From Azorinus chamasolen (taxonomy: Eukaryota > Mollusca > Bivalvia > Cardiida > Solecurtidae), in assembly GCA_963576725.1 (NCBI GenBank), contig OY755247.1, positions 10,837,534 to 10,901,533 of the forward strand: 64,000 nucleotides of DNA, read 5' to 3'. A model generated the notes under the pieces. That model had not been told where the DNA came from and searched no databases. It saw only the letters and a program-made list of their open reading frames with translations. Position 1 is the first letter of the stretch. Each line of letters starts with the position of its first letter. Positions 29,292 to 40,182 of this stretch are shown in pieces. A program made the translations under genes and the position numbers.

Positions 29292-29614
29292 CAGCTGAAC
29301 TTCGATATTTCGAATTCTGATAACTCGAGCTTCGGAATAACTCTAACTAAAGGTTCGATCCTTCCAAAATTTACAATACAGAATTTCTCTAAAATGCATC
29401 ACTACGCATACATGTATCTAGAAACACACGTGACAGCTTAATACAGGTCTAAAGTATTGCTGAAAGCTCCTGTAGGAGCTTTCAACATTACTGTAGACCT
29501 GCATTAATCTGTGAACTTGAGAAAATGTCCAGCTTAGAAATTTGACAACTCGAACTTTGGTTATCTCGAAGTAATTTGTATGGTCCCTTGAAGCGCGAAA
29601 TATCAAAGTTCAGC
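29292..29614 (-). mobile_element. TA-C MITE
   Basis: CAGCTGAACTTCGATATTTC to GAAATATCAAAGTTCAGCTA. Hairpin centre AGCTCCTGTAGGAGCT, arms ACAGCTTAATACAGGTCTAA. Confidence 0.88.
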
Positions 29615-30325
29615 TATTTCCATTCAGAAACAGCCGTGGTAATGGTATGTTTGTCTGACATGACATATACGGTAAGTCATGATTGGTAGAAAAAAATCAG
29701 CAAAACAATGAGCTGGTGGTTCCGCGCCTTCGATTTTAATTAGTTGCACATTCTCCAAGGTGCACCTCATTTAGAACATTCTTTATTGCAAGCATGAATA
29801 TTATTGACATCACAGCATTCCATTTGAATCTCAATCAAGTATAATTGAGTATTACCATAGCAAACAAATGAAAATTTATATATTTATGGTAAGTTCCTAA
29901 TGTATGGTTGCAATATATATAGCAGACAAGCATTAAGAATTTACATGTCTGAAACGCCCACGAGAAAACATGAAATATATTGCGCAATATCAGTCGAAAT
30001 AATTGGACTCTGGACAAATTGACGTCAATAAAACCTTAACCGTCCTTTATAAATTCAATAGTCCATATATAGCCATGTTGTTTATCAAATCAAACACATG
30101 TGCTGTGCATGCGTTTGCTAGGTAACAATAACAACACAGGAAACCAAATGCGAAGAGTGTGTTATCTTTTCAATTAGTGTCATAATTGAAAAATGAAAAT
30201 GCATCTGAACCTTTAACGTGTTGGATGCTTTATTCATACAAAAAGCAACATGAATAATTCAAAACTGCAAATCTCAAGACCTTGGCATTTCCGTTAATTA
30301 TTAGATAACACAGAGCAATAGATTA
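29615..30325. other. No recognisable feature
   Basis: About 700 bp without repeat or gene that I can support. Confidence 0.4.
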
Positions 30326-30731
30326 AGTTGTGTACTCAAATACTAGAATCATCATTTCCCCAAGCAAACTCTATCTTGTGACCACTCTTTAGAATCGCCT
30401 CGAAGAAAATATTCTAAAGAGTGGTCACAAGATAGAGTTTCGTGGCAAAAAAAGAAGTTATTCGTGAAAATGTTTACATTTAACCGATTCCTTCATATAC
30501 CATTTTTAGATACAACCTTTTTGAACAAATCTACCAAAAAGGAGCATAAACTAAAGAAAAGGAACATTTTAGAATTTTGTAGTTTGAAAGCATTGTGATA
30601 AATAGAGCATTTGCTCCTTTAGGAGCAAATGCTCTATTTATCACAATGATTTCACTAATTTATTTTTACGGAGTCGTCAAAAGTCGTCAATATGAGGTAA
30701 TGGTTTAAGCCTCTTATCTGGACCTCTGAAT
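30326..30731. mobile_element. HP-1 MITE hosting TTAA-B
   Basis: GTACTCAAATACTAGAATCA; hairpin outer arm ACTCTATCTTGTGACC paired with GGTCACAAGATAGAGT; then, after TTAA-B, the end CTCTTATCTGGACCTCTG. Reading across the insertion recovers an ordinary HP-1. Confidence 0.82.
30480..30708 (-). mobile_element. TTAA-B MITE, nested
   Basis: TTAACCGATTCCTTCATATA to AATATGAGGTAATGGTTTAA; TTAA on both sides. Hairpin AAATAGAGCATTTGCTCCTT, nearly perfect. Confidence 0.9.
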
Positions 30732-31385
30732 TAATGTGAATCATAGAATCGTTTCTTGTTTTCTAAATTTATGCCATTAAAATAGATGTGACTCTAGAGT
30801 CAGCCACAGCTCCTGATCCGGGTATACCCTGTTTGCCTGTGAAAAAAGGGTTGCAAAATATGATACCAACAATAGTCTATATATATTTATTATATCACTT
30901 TTTATATATTATGTTGAAATTCCCCCAAGGACATATACTAGTAGTTCATATATTTCAATTCACATTATTGAAAACGGGTTTCATAACCAGCCAATAACAA
31001 CAACTTGTAGTAAATGCGCTGTGGGAGTTGGAAGCGTTATTTTTGGTTAGGTTATTATTAACAAGATAACAGTAATTTCGAATTTCCGGACCAGCACAGC
31101 TGCATCTGCAGATGTTAAACCTTCGTCCAATAATTGCAATCTGGCTCGCATTTTTAAACAACTTGGATCCACAAATATGAGACACAAGATACAAGAAGTT
31201 ATATTTAGAGTAACGCGTTCATCAGAATTCAAGTGGAGTGACACTCGATCAATAGCAATTTCAAGCCTGAAAACAAATCAGAAGGCTGCAACAGTTGCAC
31301 AAGATCAGATTTTCAGTAGATATTACTTTAACAGCGGGAGTAAGGATTTATACTTTACACGCACTGACATAAAGCACGCACGGTG
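30732..31385. other. No recognisable feature
   Basis: Short frames at 30788-31392 on both strands without recognisable motifs. Confidence 0.4.
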
Positions 31386-31570
31386 CAGGTAAGATGCGCA
31401 AACCAACGCATTTCCAAGAATAACTCCTTTATTTTTCAACCAAACCCAATGGTATGACCACTCATTAGAATCGTCTCGAAGAGACGATTCTAAAGAGTGG
31501 TTACACCATAGGGTTTGGTGGAGAAATTACGATTTTAGTACTTGAGTACGCACCTTTATCTGTTGCTCTG
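31386..31570. mobile_element. HP-1 MITE, left terminus eroded
   Basis: GCAGGTAAGATGCGCAAACC to ACCTTTATCTGTTGCTCTG. Outer arm AATGGTATGACC against GGTTACACCAT; tip TCTCGAAGAGA. Confidence 0.85.
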
Positions 31571-32627
31571 ACGCAGTTGTTGATAGCATAAGCCAGTCCA
31601 ATACAAACAAGAAATATCTTTAAAAAAGGACATGCAGCGGCATTCAAATATCGACATAATGTACAAAACAATAATGGTATTAAATCTCTGCCATATTAGA
31701 TCAAATGTTTGGATCATTTTTAGTAATGGAAACAGATCTATGAATGGTTGCTTGTTATCATACTAGTAGACATGCGTACAATGGAAACGACTTGAACAAA
31801 AGGCAGATATACTATTTCATTCAATATACTTCATGGTTGTGTCTTTTTGTTAGTGAATTCGGAGGAGTTGCTGGTTAAATATACTGCAATGAGTTGGAGC
31901 CTTGGTCTGTCTGTTTATTTTATTTTCTAGGCGATTATAATGTTTGAAAAGAATAAATGAACGTGGAGTAGAAGAAACAACTATTGAAAATGTTCAAGTA
32001 ACTTTTATAGGAAATCACTATTAAAATGTACATGAAATGCCAAACAACCACAACCGCACTGGAAATATGTCTTTGGATGACCGCGGGGAAAATGCTTGAA
32101 GCACGTTCGGAGTACTATGAATAAATGATTGCGCGTAAGAATTAATTCATAGCTTGAAGCGCATATATCTATATTCATATGAAGATAACAAATTGAATAC
32201 ACTTTAAAGCATATCGAATTTAGTTTTTGTATGTGAAGATTCTGTAATTACTTAAAGAATGGTATTTGTCTAGCCTAGATCAACACATTAATCGACTTAT
32301 GTGCCAATAAATTAAAGAGTTCGATAATAAAATTTAGAGATAGTTTTTCTTATTTTATTGTATCTACATACTTGCTTAAACAGCCTTTAAGTTAAAATTA
32401 TATTTCGACTGTCAAAATGGTCAACAGATGAACAAGCTTTAGCAAAAACGAAAAAGTTGAGATATATGCACACCGTCAGATGGGGCACGGGGAACATCTC
32501 CGTCAAGATGGGGGGACTTTATAATATTAAAATCAAAATCATCTCTTTTGTCATTTTAGAAGAAATTATTCATTACATTGTCAATTTGAAGGTCTAGAAG
32601 CTTTAGTACTGTATCTGTATTATTCCA
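31571..32627. other. No recognisable feature
   Basis: About 1.06 kb of AT-rich sequence, the longest MITE-free stretch in the first half. A small GC-richer patch (32470-32520) has GTCAGATGGGGCAC and GTCAAGATGGGG, nothing more. Confidence 0.4.
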
Positions 32628-32775
32628 ACATTCTAAATGTTTCCTTTTCTCTTGTTAATGCTCCTTTTTGGTAGATTTATTCAAAAAGGTTGTATCTAAA
32701 ATAGCCTATGAAGTAATAGGATAAGCATACACAGTAGACACCTGATCAGAAGCTCTGATCTCGGTAGATCAGAAA
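32628..32775 (+). mobile_element. TTAA-B right half joined to a TTAA-A scrap
   Basis: TTTCCTTTTCTCTTGTTAAT, GGTAGATTTATTCAAAAAGG and CTATGAAGTAATAGGATAAG are TTAA-B right half; CACAGTAGACACCTGATCAG after it is a TTAA-A core scrap. Confidence 0.65.
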
Positions 32776-32922
32776 AGACGTGGGAATTCAGCTTTATGGA
32801 AAAGTGTACGGTGCCGACTCGCACAGCATACGCAAATATCGGGTGACGGTGTTTGATGAGAATGTGTCATGAAATAACGTCTTACATTTATACTAGGCAA
32901 AAGAGGGACATTACAGAGCTAC

Positions 32923-33104
32923 AGATAAAGGTACGTACCCAAATACTAAACTCGTCATTTCTTCACCAAGCCCTACATTGTGACTACTTTTTTAGAAACC
33001 TCTCTTCGAGAAGATCCTAAAGAGTGGCCACGGTATAGGGTTTGGTGGAGAAATAAAGAAGCTATTCTGGAAAATGTTTAAATTCGAGCTTCTTATCTGG
33101 ACAA
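32923..33104. mobile_element. HP-1 MITE, old copy
   Basis: CAGAGCTACAGATAAAGGTA to GCTTCTTATCTGGAC. Hairpin arms now carry several mismatches (CATTGTGACTAC against GTGGCCACGGTA), so this copy has aged without symmetry being kept. Confidence 0.8.
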
Positions 33105-33141
33105 TTGTCGGTTTTATGAAAATGTGTCTACAGTTCGAGTC

Positions 33142-33326
33142 TTTAACCCCGACAACGCTTAATTTTTTAAAACGGAATTTTCCAAATTTCTAACAGGTCA
33201 AGCTTGTGGTGAATATTTAATGATTTTTCCATTGAAAGGTGTAACATGACAAATGTGCAGACTGATGAGAGGGCTCCTCTAGGAGCCTTCTCATCAAGTG
33301 ACTCGTGTCCTGTCCAACAAGGGTTA
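33142..33326. mobile_element. TTAA-type MITE candidate, other family
   Basis: TTAACCCCGACAACGC near the left and CCAACAAGGGTTAA at the right, with hairpin ACTGATGAGAGGGCTCCTCT paired with AGGAGCCTTCTCATCA. Termini pair poorly, so the limits are tentative. Confidence 0.45.
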
Positions 33327-33799
33327 ATTAAACTACATGTAGGCAAGAAAATGGATACCGGTAATCAAAATGAATTGTTGATTGAATGAATTGACTTAAT
33401 AGCACCTTTTATTCAAGTATTCTATAAAGATATTCGAAAATCACGGGCACATAAAATCTTGATGTCATTGTATGACGTAGCCAGGTAGACCCCTAATAAT
33501 TATGGTGTCAGCCCAAATTTAGCCCTACCACAAAGGCGAATTTTCACGCCTTTGCAACCATCGTTAATGAAAAAGTAGTAAAGTCAAGCAGGGAAGCCAC
33601 TGTAGGCACAACCACCACCAAAACATCGATAGATAGCATGTTACACACTTAACTACACACCTAAACACACGCACATACACGAGATGAACACAGAAAACAT
33701 TAACAAACACACAAGTACTAGAGATGAACACTCTAGACATGAACACAAGTACAAAGCCACAAGACGAACAACAAAAGTAAGGGTGACAAAGAGTGTACC
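33327..33799. other. No gene; AC-rich patch
   Basis: Around 33640-33740 the sequence is ACACAC-like with two GAGATGAACAC repeats. Open frames on both strands here are compositional. Confidence 0.4.
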
Positions 33800-33945
33800 T
33801 ATGGCTTTTCTGTTTGCTTATGAAATAATACATTCTGATTCTACGTTTTCTGATACGCCCAAACATTCTGGTGTTCAAATATCATTATAAAACTTAATCT
33901 AATTAATATTCATAAAGTCTTCATTTTCTAGATGAATATTCATTA
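33800..33945 (+). mobile_element. TTAA-A MITE, right half
   Basis: TTTCTGTTTGCTTATGAAAT, CATTCTGATTCTACGTTTTC and GATGAATATTCATTAGG; the left arm and terminus are missing. Confidence 0.7.
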
Positions 33946-34277
33946 GGCATCTACTTTACAAATACCAAATATGGTGTTCAGTGATCCAGTTTGTCTCAGA
34001 TCTAAATCTGGCTGCGAGGTTACAAGACGTTCTGCTTGAGGCTCAAAATTAAGCTATACAATTTCGGTCGCTGGTTCATTTTTATGTCGGAATATACAAG
34101 GAGCCGACGATCCACTTATAGTTATGATTTGAGCACAGATTAAATTATGGTAAGGTATGTTCCAAATGTTCCACTATACCAACATATGTTTGGCCTCACA
34201 ACGCTATCCCAAAACAGGAGTTAAACTTAGTCTTAACGTTCCAGAAAACAATCAAAGGTATACTTTCGGCATCAACG

Positions 34278-34530
34278 TTAACCCTTTCGCTTGCGTAAGT
34301 TACAATATTACACCATAAGCAAACAGAGTAGACCCAGATCAGACGGCTCCTATAGGAGCCGTCTGATCAGGGTCTGCTCTGTTTGCTTATGGTGTAATAT
34401 AGATAGGTCTGATTCTACAGCTTCTGCCTGCGTCAAAATGTTCATAATGCCATTATAAAAAATAATCTTATTATTTTATTCATGACGTCATAACTTCTTA
34501 CATGAATATTCATCAGGGAAAGTGTGCAAA
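34278..34530 (+). mobile_element. TTAA-A MITE with extended palindrome
   Basis: TTAACCCTTTCGCTTGCGTA; hairpin arms 34305-34352 and 34353-34400, 48 bp each with two mismatches. The left arm's outer part (ATATTACACCATAAGC) is the complement of the family's right flank and replaces the usual left sequence. TGACGTCA at 34483-34490. Right end lacks TTAA. Confidence 0.88.
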
Positions 34531-34556
34531 AGGGGTTCAAAGATATGCCTGCACTA

Positions 34557-34754
34557 CAGTAGAACCTGTCTTCAGCGGAAATTAATTTATTGGACATAAG
34601 AGTCCTAAAAAGTATGTGGGTGCTTAATGCAGGGCAAACGCAATGCAGAAAACTCCTATTCCTGCATTACTTTAGACCTACATTAAACTACCTCCTGTCC
34701 TACAGACCCATAATTAGACCTCTTTTTGATGACCGTTTAAGACAGGTTTTACTG
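34557..34754 (+). mobile_element. TA-D MITE
   Basis: CAGTAGAACCTGTCTTCAGC to GTTTAAGACAGGTTTTACTG, TA on both sides. Core I arms CTTAATGCAGGGCAAACGCA and TTACTTTAGACCTACATTAA; tip shortened. Confidence 0.85.
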
Positions 34755-34940
34755 TATTACAAGCGTATATTTGACCCCTTTTGTATTCTTTACGAAGCAA
34801 TAGAATACAAAGATGGCGTTCCATAGCCTAACCCATGTTACCCTCGCCGACCTGACAGTATAGTGCAATGTACTGACATGCATTCGATGGATAAATGTGT
34901 TTAATAGCATGGCATCCGGAACAAAACGTGGTATATCGTA

Positions 34941-35500
34941 GACTCACTTTCTATCGAACCTCACCTGTTTATCGAACCCTTCATTTTTTTGTGTTTTTAC
35001 GCCTGCACAAGTGCATACTATGTCATAAAACCATGAGTACCGTTGCTTTGTCTGTAAACAACGCCTGTTAGCTTTAAAAACGAAATATACGTCATAAACA
35101 GGTCAATACAGTTTATTTCCCCTTCAATTATGCTAAACATGAGAAAACTCTCAATACGTTATAGAATATCAACATAAATTGAAAAGTGTACCACATAAAA
35201 AATGTTTGACAGCTCTGACCCCTTCAGTTTATGCAAAGATCGCGTGCCCATGATGAAATCACGTGATTATGAGCATTATGTTACAGTAAACAGTTTCTGA
35301 CATTTTTGTTTTTGTTATGCGGGTGGTGGGGAAGACTGAATTGTATGGGGATTAATAGATGAGAATAAAATTACTTAATTGTTTCAAGGTATGTATAAAA
35401 GATTATTTTGAACTGCTGATTTATTTTTTTCTTCAATATTCACAGTAAACGTTTTTTTGTTCCTGGTCAAAGGTTAAGAGGTTCGATAGACGGTAAGACC
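34941..35500. mobile_element. TIR element candidate (~560 bp)
   Basis: GACTCACTTTCTATCGAACC at the left and GGTTCGATAGACGGTAAGAC at the right are inverted repeats (about 14 of 19 outer bases, inner 11 perfect). A second ATCGAACCC lies inside the left end. No open frame. Could be chance plus a short motif. Confidence 0.4.
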
Positions 35501-35959
35501 ATGCTACTATATCTGACATGAAAATACTTCGTAACATAAACTTCGGCTTAGTATGTGCAATGTGTAAGAAGGGCGCACGGATATACAAATATCAGTCACA
35601 TGAATAAATCACGTGATCATAACATGAATGAAAAGACCCAATGAATAAAGAAGCGCGAGTCGGATGACCTTATGCAAACGATTAGGTAATCACGCCCATA
35701 ACTGAGAGTGGTCAGTGTGATAATAAGCATAGTGGGAAACGGCTGAAGTGTCAGCTGCAACTTTATCATCAACTGGAAAGAGTGTTAATCCATTCCATTA
35801 TATATACGCAAAGCTAACTTATTGATACCATGCAAAGAATACTGTAGCGTCTACAACGCTTTGATTTAACGTGGTTTCGAAGTGGTTTCGAATATGCTGA
35901 GAAACGTACAAACAGATCCATGCCTGAGTTTATTATGTGTGCATATTATTATTATACTT
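35501..35959. other. No recognisable feature
   Basis: Unclassified; TTAATCCATTCCATTATATA at 35788 resembles a TTAA-type terminus without a partner. Confidence 0.35.
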
Positions 35960-36401
35960 ATGTTTCTAATGAATATTCATATAAGAAATATAGAATGCAT
36001 GAATGCTAATTATTTGGCTTTTATAATGTCTTTATGAACAAGCGTGTCCTTTAGCATGGTAGACATTGTAGAATCAAACCAATATTAAATTTTATTTCAT
36101 AAGCGAAGACAGCAGACCCTGATCAAACAGCTCCTGGTCTTGGTACATTCTACAGTAAAACCTCTCTATAACGGCCACTAAATTGTGTTAATTGGTTGGT
36201 ATTTAGGGCAGGTGGCTGCTTAAAGCAAGGTGAAAGTAAAACAGAACGCTCCTATAGGAGCGTTCTGTTTTACTTTCACCCTGCTTTAAGCAGCCACCTG
36301 CCTTTAACACAAAATACTTGATGTAATTTAGTGGCCGTTATAGAGAGGTTTTACTGTATTTGCAAAGGCTTTAAAGGCGTATCTACCATGTAGATGGTTA
36401 A
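35960..36401 (-). mobile_element. TTAA-A MITE hosting TA-A
   Basis: TGAATATTCATATAAGAAAT and GCAGACCCTGATCAAACAGC before the insertion; TTTGCAAAGGCTTTAAAGGC to GTAGATGGTTAA after it. The left terminus is decayed. Confidence 0.8.
36153..36356 (+). mobile_element. TA-A MITE, complete, nested
   Basis: CAGTAAAACCTCTCTATAAC to GTTATAGAGAGGTTTTACTG, TA on both sides. Perfect hairpin; this copy is very close to the consensus of the family. Confidence 0.95.
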
Positions 36402-36763
36402 ATATTCGTATGTGCTTGTCTGAATTCAATATGTGTCTAGGTATTGTTCAAAATAACAGATCATTTTCAAATGTTATGAGTATATGTGGAAGTTTGATGC
36501 TAAGCAAATATAAACCAGACACCCTTGTCATTGTATATTTCACCAAAACAAGTATATACAAAGGACGAGGGAACTTACAACAAATATAAATTTGGCTCTT
36601 GGGACACACAAGAAATATTCCGCCTGTCAGCTATGATTATTTGAATGTAACATTGCGCATAAATAAAGAACAAATTTGACATTCAAGCAATAATGTAAGC
36701 TCAATACCAATTCTTAATGTTTGAAATGGGGTCATAGAGTAAAACATTTCCATAAATAGGACT
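36402..36763. other. No recognisable feature
   Basis: AT-rich; nothing supported. Confidence 0.4.
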
Positions 36764-36971
36764 TTAACACTGCCGCCACAGTCGAACTGGTGATACTATT
36801 TGCATATAGTTTGAACCCACATGACACCGCGAGCAGCTCGACATGCCATCATGATGCAACATGTTTGAAGCTCTTTTTGTTTTTTAAAAATACATTAAAA
36901 AAAGCTCCACACTAAAACCATGGTCTTGATAATTTAAGAAAATGAAATTTCTTTGGCGACAAAAGGGTAAA
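36764..36971 (+). mobile_element. TTAA-F-type MITE with TTAA-C-like hairpin
   Basis: TTAACACTGCCGCCACAG to TTTCTTTGGCGACAAAAGGG. Hairpin ATATAGTTTGAACCCACATG, tip CCGCGAGCAGCTCG. The same combination of ends and core as 26634-26823, more diverged. Confidence 0.65.
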
Positions 36972-37211
36972 AGCTATCTACTGTGATAAGTGTCTTGGTG
37001 TACTCTCGTATATTATATGAAAAAGGACACAAAAAGACACCACGGTAAGTTTATAGTTTCGTTGGCTAGACTTTCAAATTATCCGTCACAGTAAAATGCT
37101 TTATGTCCTCAATATTTAGATCAGGGGAATTTGTTTTAGCCTGACAGTTTAATTTTATATTTGTGGTCATGATTTGCTCGAGTAATCCAGATATAAACGC
37201 CATACGTAGTG

Positions 37212-37362
37212 CAGCTGAACTTCGATATCACGAACTTCAAGGGACCATATAAATTAGTTCGAGATAACAGGTGTTCGAGTTATCCGATTTATAATCTGAC
37301 CAATATATCTATATGCACAGCTTAATGCAGGTCTAAAGTAATGCTGAAAGCTCCTGTAGGAG
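37212..37362 (+). mobile_element. TA-C MITE cut at the hairpin centre
   Basis: CAGCTGAACTTCGATATCAC to AAAGCTCCTGTAGGAGA, then sequence of the pearl-like element starts at once. The right half is absent. Confidence 0.85.
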
Positions 37363-39095
37363 ATTTTTGTAAAGTGCAACGGCCATAACTCTGTAAAGAC
37401 AAACTGAATGAACCTCAAAATAAACTCAGCTTCAAATGTTGTTGCTTAAAACATTTGTGTTAAGTTTCATTTATATCATTTTAATAGTTTTCCCAGAAAA
37501 CAACAGACAAACTAAAAGTTGACCGACTAACAAAGCAACGAACTAACGAAGTTCAAGGACCATAACTTTAGAATAAAATGACATATCAAAACCCCCGCAA
37601 TATATGTGAAAATTCACATTAAGGTTTAACCATATGAAAAAAATTGAAGTAAATATCATTTCAAATGAAAACGTTATGGCCATCCTCATATTTGCATAGA
37701 TTTGCATTATTTTTTTAAGTGCAAGGGCCATAACTCCGAAACAACAAATCAAATGATCCTCAGAATCGACTTAGCTTCAGGTCGTGATGCATTAAACACA
37801 TGTATGAAGTTTCATTAATATCTGTCAAACAGTTTTGCCAGAAAACAGCGGACAAACTATTTGCATATATTTGCATTTTTTAAGTAACAGGGCAATAACT
37901 CCTAAACCTCAAAATCGACTCAGCATCAGATCTTGATGCATTAAACATTTTTGTGAAGTTTCATTAATATCTCTCAAGTAGTTTTCCCAGAAAACAGCTG
38001 ACAAACTATTTGCATTAGTTTTAAGGACAAGGGCCATAACTCTGAAACGAAAAATCAAATGATCCTCAGAATCAATTCAGTTTCAGATCTTGATGCATTA
38101 AATATTTGTGTGAAGTTTCATTAATATCTCTCAAATAGTTTTCCCAGAAAACAGCGGACAAACTATTTGCATATTTTTAAGGACAAGGGCCATAACTCTT
38201 TGCATGACTATTGCATTATTTTTTAAGTAAAAGGGCCATAACTCCAAAACGACAAATCAAATGAACCTCAGAATCGACTCAGCTTCAGATCTTGATGCAT
38301 TAAACATTTGTGTGAAGTTTCATTAATTTTTGTCAAATAGTTTTCCCAGAAAACAGCAGACAAACTATTTGCATGTATTTGCATTATTTTTCAAGTTAAA
38401 GGGCCATAACTCCGAACGACAATTCAAATGAACCTCATAATCGATTCAGCTTCAAATCTTGATGCATTAAATATTTGTGTGAAGTTTCATTAATATCTCT
38501 CAAATAATTTTCCCACAAGGGCCATAACTCTGAAATGAAAAGTCAAATGAAACTCAGAATCAAGTCAGCTTCAGATCTTGATGCATTAAACATTTGTGTG
38601 AAGTTTCATAAATATCTCTCAAATATTTTTACCAGAAACCAGCGGACAAACTATTTGCATGTATTTCCATTATTTTTTAAGTAAAAGGGCCATAACTCCA
38701 AAACGACAAATCAAATGAACCTCAGAATCGACCCAGCTTCAGATCTTGATGCATTAAACATTTGTGTGAAGTTTCATTGATATCTCTCAAATAGTTTTCC
38801 CAGAAAACAGCGGACAAACTTATTTTTTAAGGACAAGGGCCATAACTCTGAAATGAAAAATCAAATGAACCTCAGAATCAACTCAGCTTCAGATCTAGAT
38901 GAATTTAACATTTGTGTGAAGTTTCATTAATATCTGTCAATTAGTTTCCCCCAGAAAACAGCGGACAAACAAAATGTTGACGGACGAACCAACGAACGAA
39001 CCAACGAACGAACCAACGAACGAACCAACGAACGGACGGACGGACGGACAGGGCCACGACAATATACGACCACCTTTATTAGGTGGGCGTATAAA
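37363..39095 (+). mobile_element. Pearl-like element, ~10 units
   Basis: Units spaced mostly 147-176 bp, with shorter deleted units at about 38188 and 38401, each with GGGCCATAACTCTGAAACGA, GATCTTGATGCATTAAACAT and GTGAAGTTTCATTAATATCT. The array is followed by an (ACGA)n/(ACGG)n run at 38982-39050 and a terminal hairpin CCACCTTTATTAGGTGG inside TATACG/CGTATA (39064-39093). No open frame of note. Confidence 0.72.
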
Positions 39096-39272
39096 AAACA
39101 AGTGGTTGCTAAAATCAGGGCAAAAATAAACTTTCGACCTGCATTTAGCTACCACATTGTTTACAAACCAATGGGAGCTCTTCTTTATTACTTTTGACTT
39201 GCATTAAGCTACCACCTGCTTTACAAGCCGATAATTAGAGCTTTTTGTGATCACTTAAGGCATGTTCTACTG
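39096..39272 (-). mobile_element. TA-D MITE, left end missing
   Basis: AAGTGGTTGCTAAAATCAGG to CTTAAGGCATGTTCTACTG then TA. Contains an extra right arm (CTACCACATTGTTTAC and CTACCACCTGCTTTAC). Confidence 0.65.
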
Positions 39273-39390
39273 TACAATTTCCCTGCAAAAAGTCAACACT
39301 GTCTTCAGCAAATATGGAACCCAAACAGTGAAAACGAGACACAAATCATGGATATACCCCATGTTTTAGCATGATGACCGGTAGGAGTCG

Positions 39391-39470
39391 CTTCTCCGTC
39401 TACTTGTCCGTCTATCTGTTTGTCCGCATGTCTACTTGTCCGCCTGTCTACTTGCCCGGCTGTCTGTCAC
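39391..39470 (+). repeat. Short tandem repeat, ~20-bp units
   Basis: CTACTTGTCCGTCTATCTGT, TTGTCCGCATGTCTACTTGT, CCGCCTGTCTACTTGCCCGG: imperfect units of TGTCTACTTGTCCGCC. Confidence 0.75.
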
Positions 39471-39810
39471 GCTTATTTCGTTTTTCTTTTTGTCACACCT
39501 CATTCCACATTCGATACACGTGTTGATTTGATCACTCTTGCATTTGTTTGCTTTCTACCTAATACTAAACCGTGTCGATTCTTTTGACAATTCCCAGAAG
39601 CTTACAAAGTCATGTGCAGCCATTGACACCAACGCTTACAGTGCTGTAACTATATTCTCCCTTAGATAAGTAATAGTATGCGTGATTCGTGTTGAAATCC
39701 TATAACGCATTTGATTGAATATATTTTTAAATTCCATAGGCGAACAACTGTCACATATTTATGCAAATAAAAACAACAGTGCTAGATACGAATATTTCTT
39801 ACCGAAATCA
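39471..39810. other. No recognisable feature
   Basis: Nothing supported. Confidence 0.4.
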
Positions 39811-39975
39811 GGGTCCATGCTTATAAAGCTTTTTAGTTGAGTCTGAGTTCGTTCTCAAGCTTTTGATTGGTCAGATTTGAGTTCTCAAGCTTTTGATTGG
39901 TCAGATTTGAGCCAAAGGCTAAATTCGGACAAATCAAAAACTTGAGAACGAACTCAGTTTTATAAGCATGGACCC
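39811..39975. repeat. Palindrome with an internal 30-bp duplication
   Basis: Arms GGGTCCATGCTTATAAAGCT and its counterpart TTTTATAAGCATGGACCC, continuing through GAGTTCGTTCTCAAG. A perfect 30-bp direct duplication (39851-39880, 39881-39910) lies on one side only, making the left arm longer. Confidence 0.85.
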
Positions 39976-40004
39976 ATGACCCGTTGCAGTATTTTCATAC
40001 CAAA

Positions 40005-40182
40005 TTAACCCTAGGAGATAATGACATCATATATATATTGATTGGAATACTTTCATTATTATTTCATAAGCAAACGGAGCAGACCCTGATCAGACGGCTG
40101 CTATAGGAGCCGTCTGATCTGGGTCTTCTCTGTTCGCAAAGGCGTAGAAAGGCGTATTTATGGAGTAAATATAAATGGTTAA
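40005..40182 (-). mobile_element. TTAA-A MITE, internally shortened
   Basis: TTAACCCTAGGAGATAATGA to GGAGTAAATATAAATGGTTAA without its spacer. Hairpin CGGCTGCTATAGGAGCCG. Confidence 0.85.

Noticed and set aside
38937..39155. 72-codon frame with repeated VGSFVGSF
   Set aside because: Translation of the ACGA/ACGG simple repeat of the pearl-like element.
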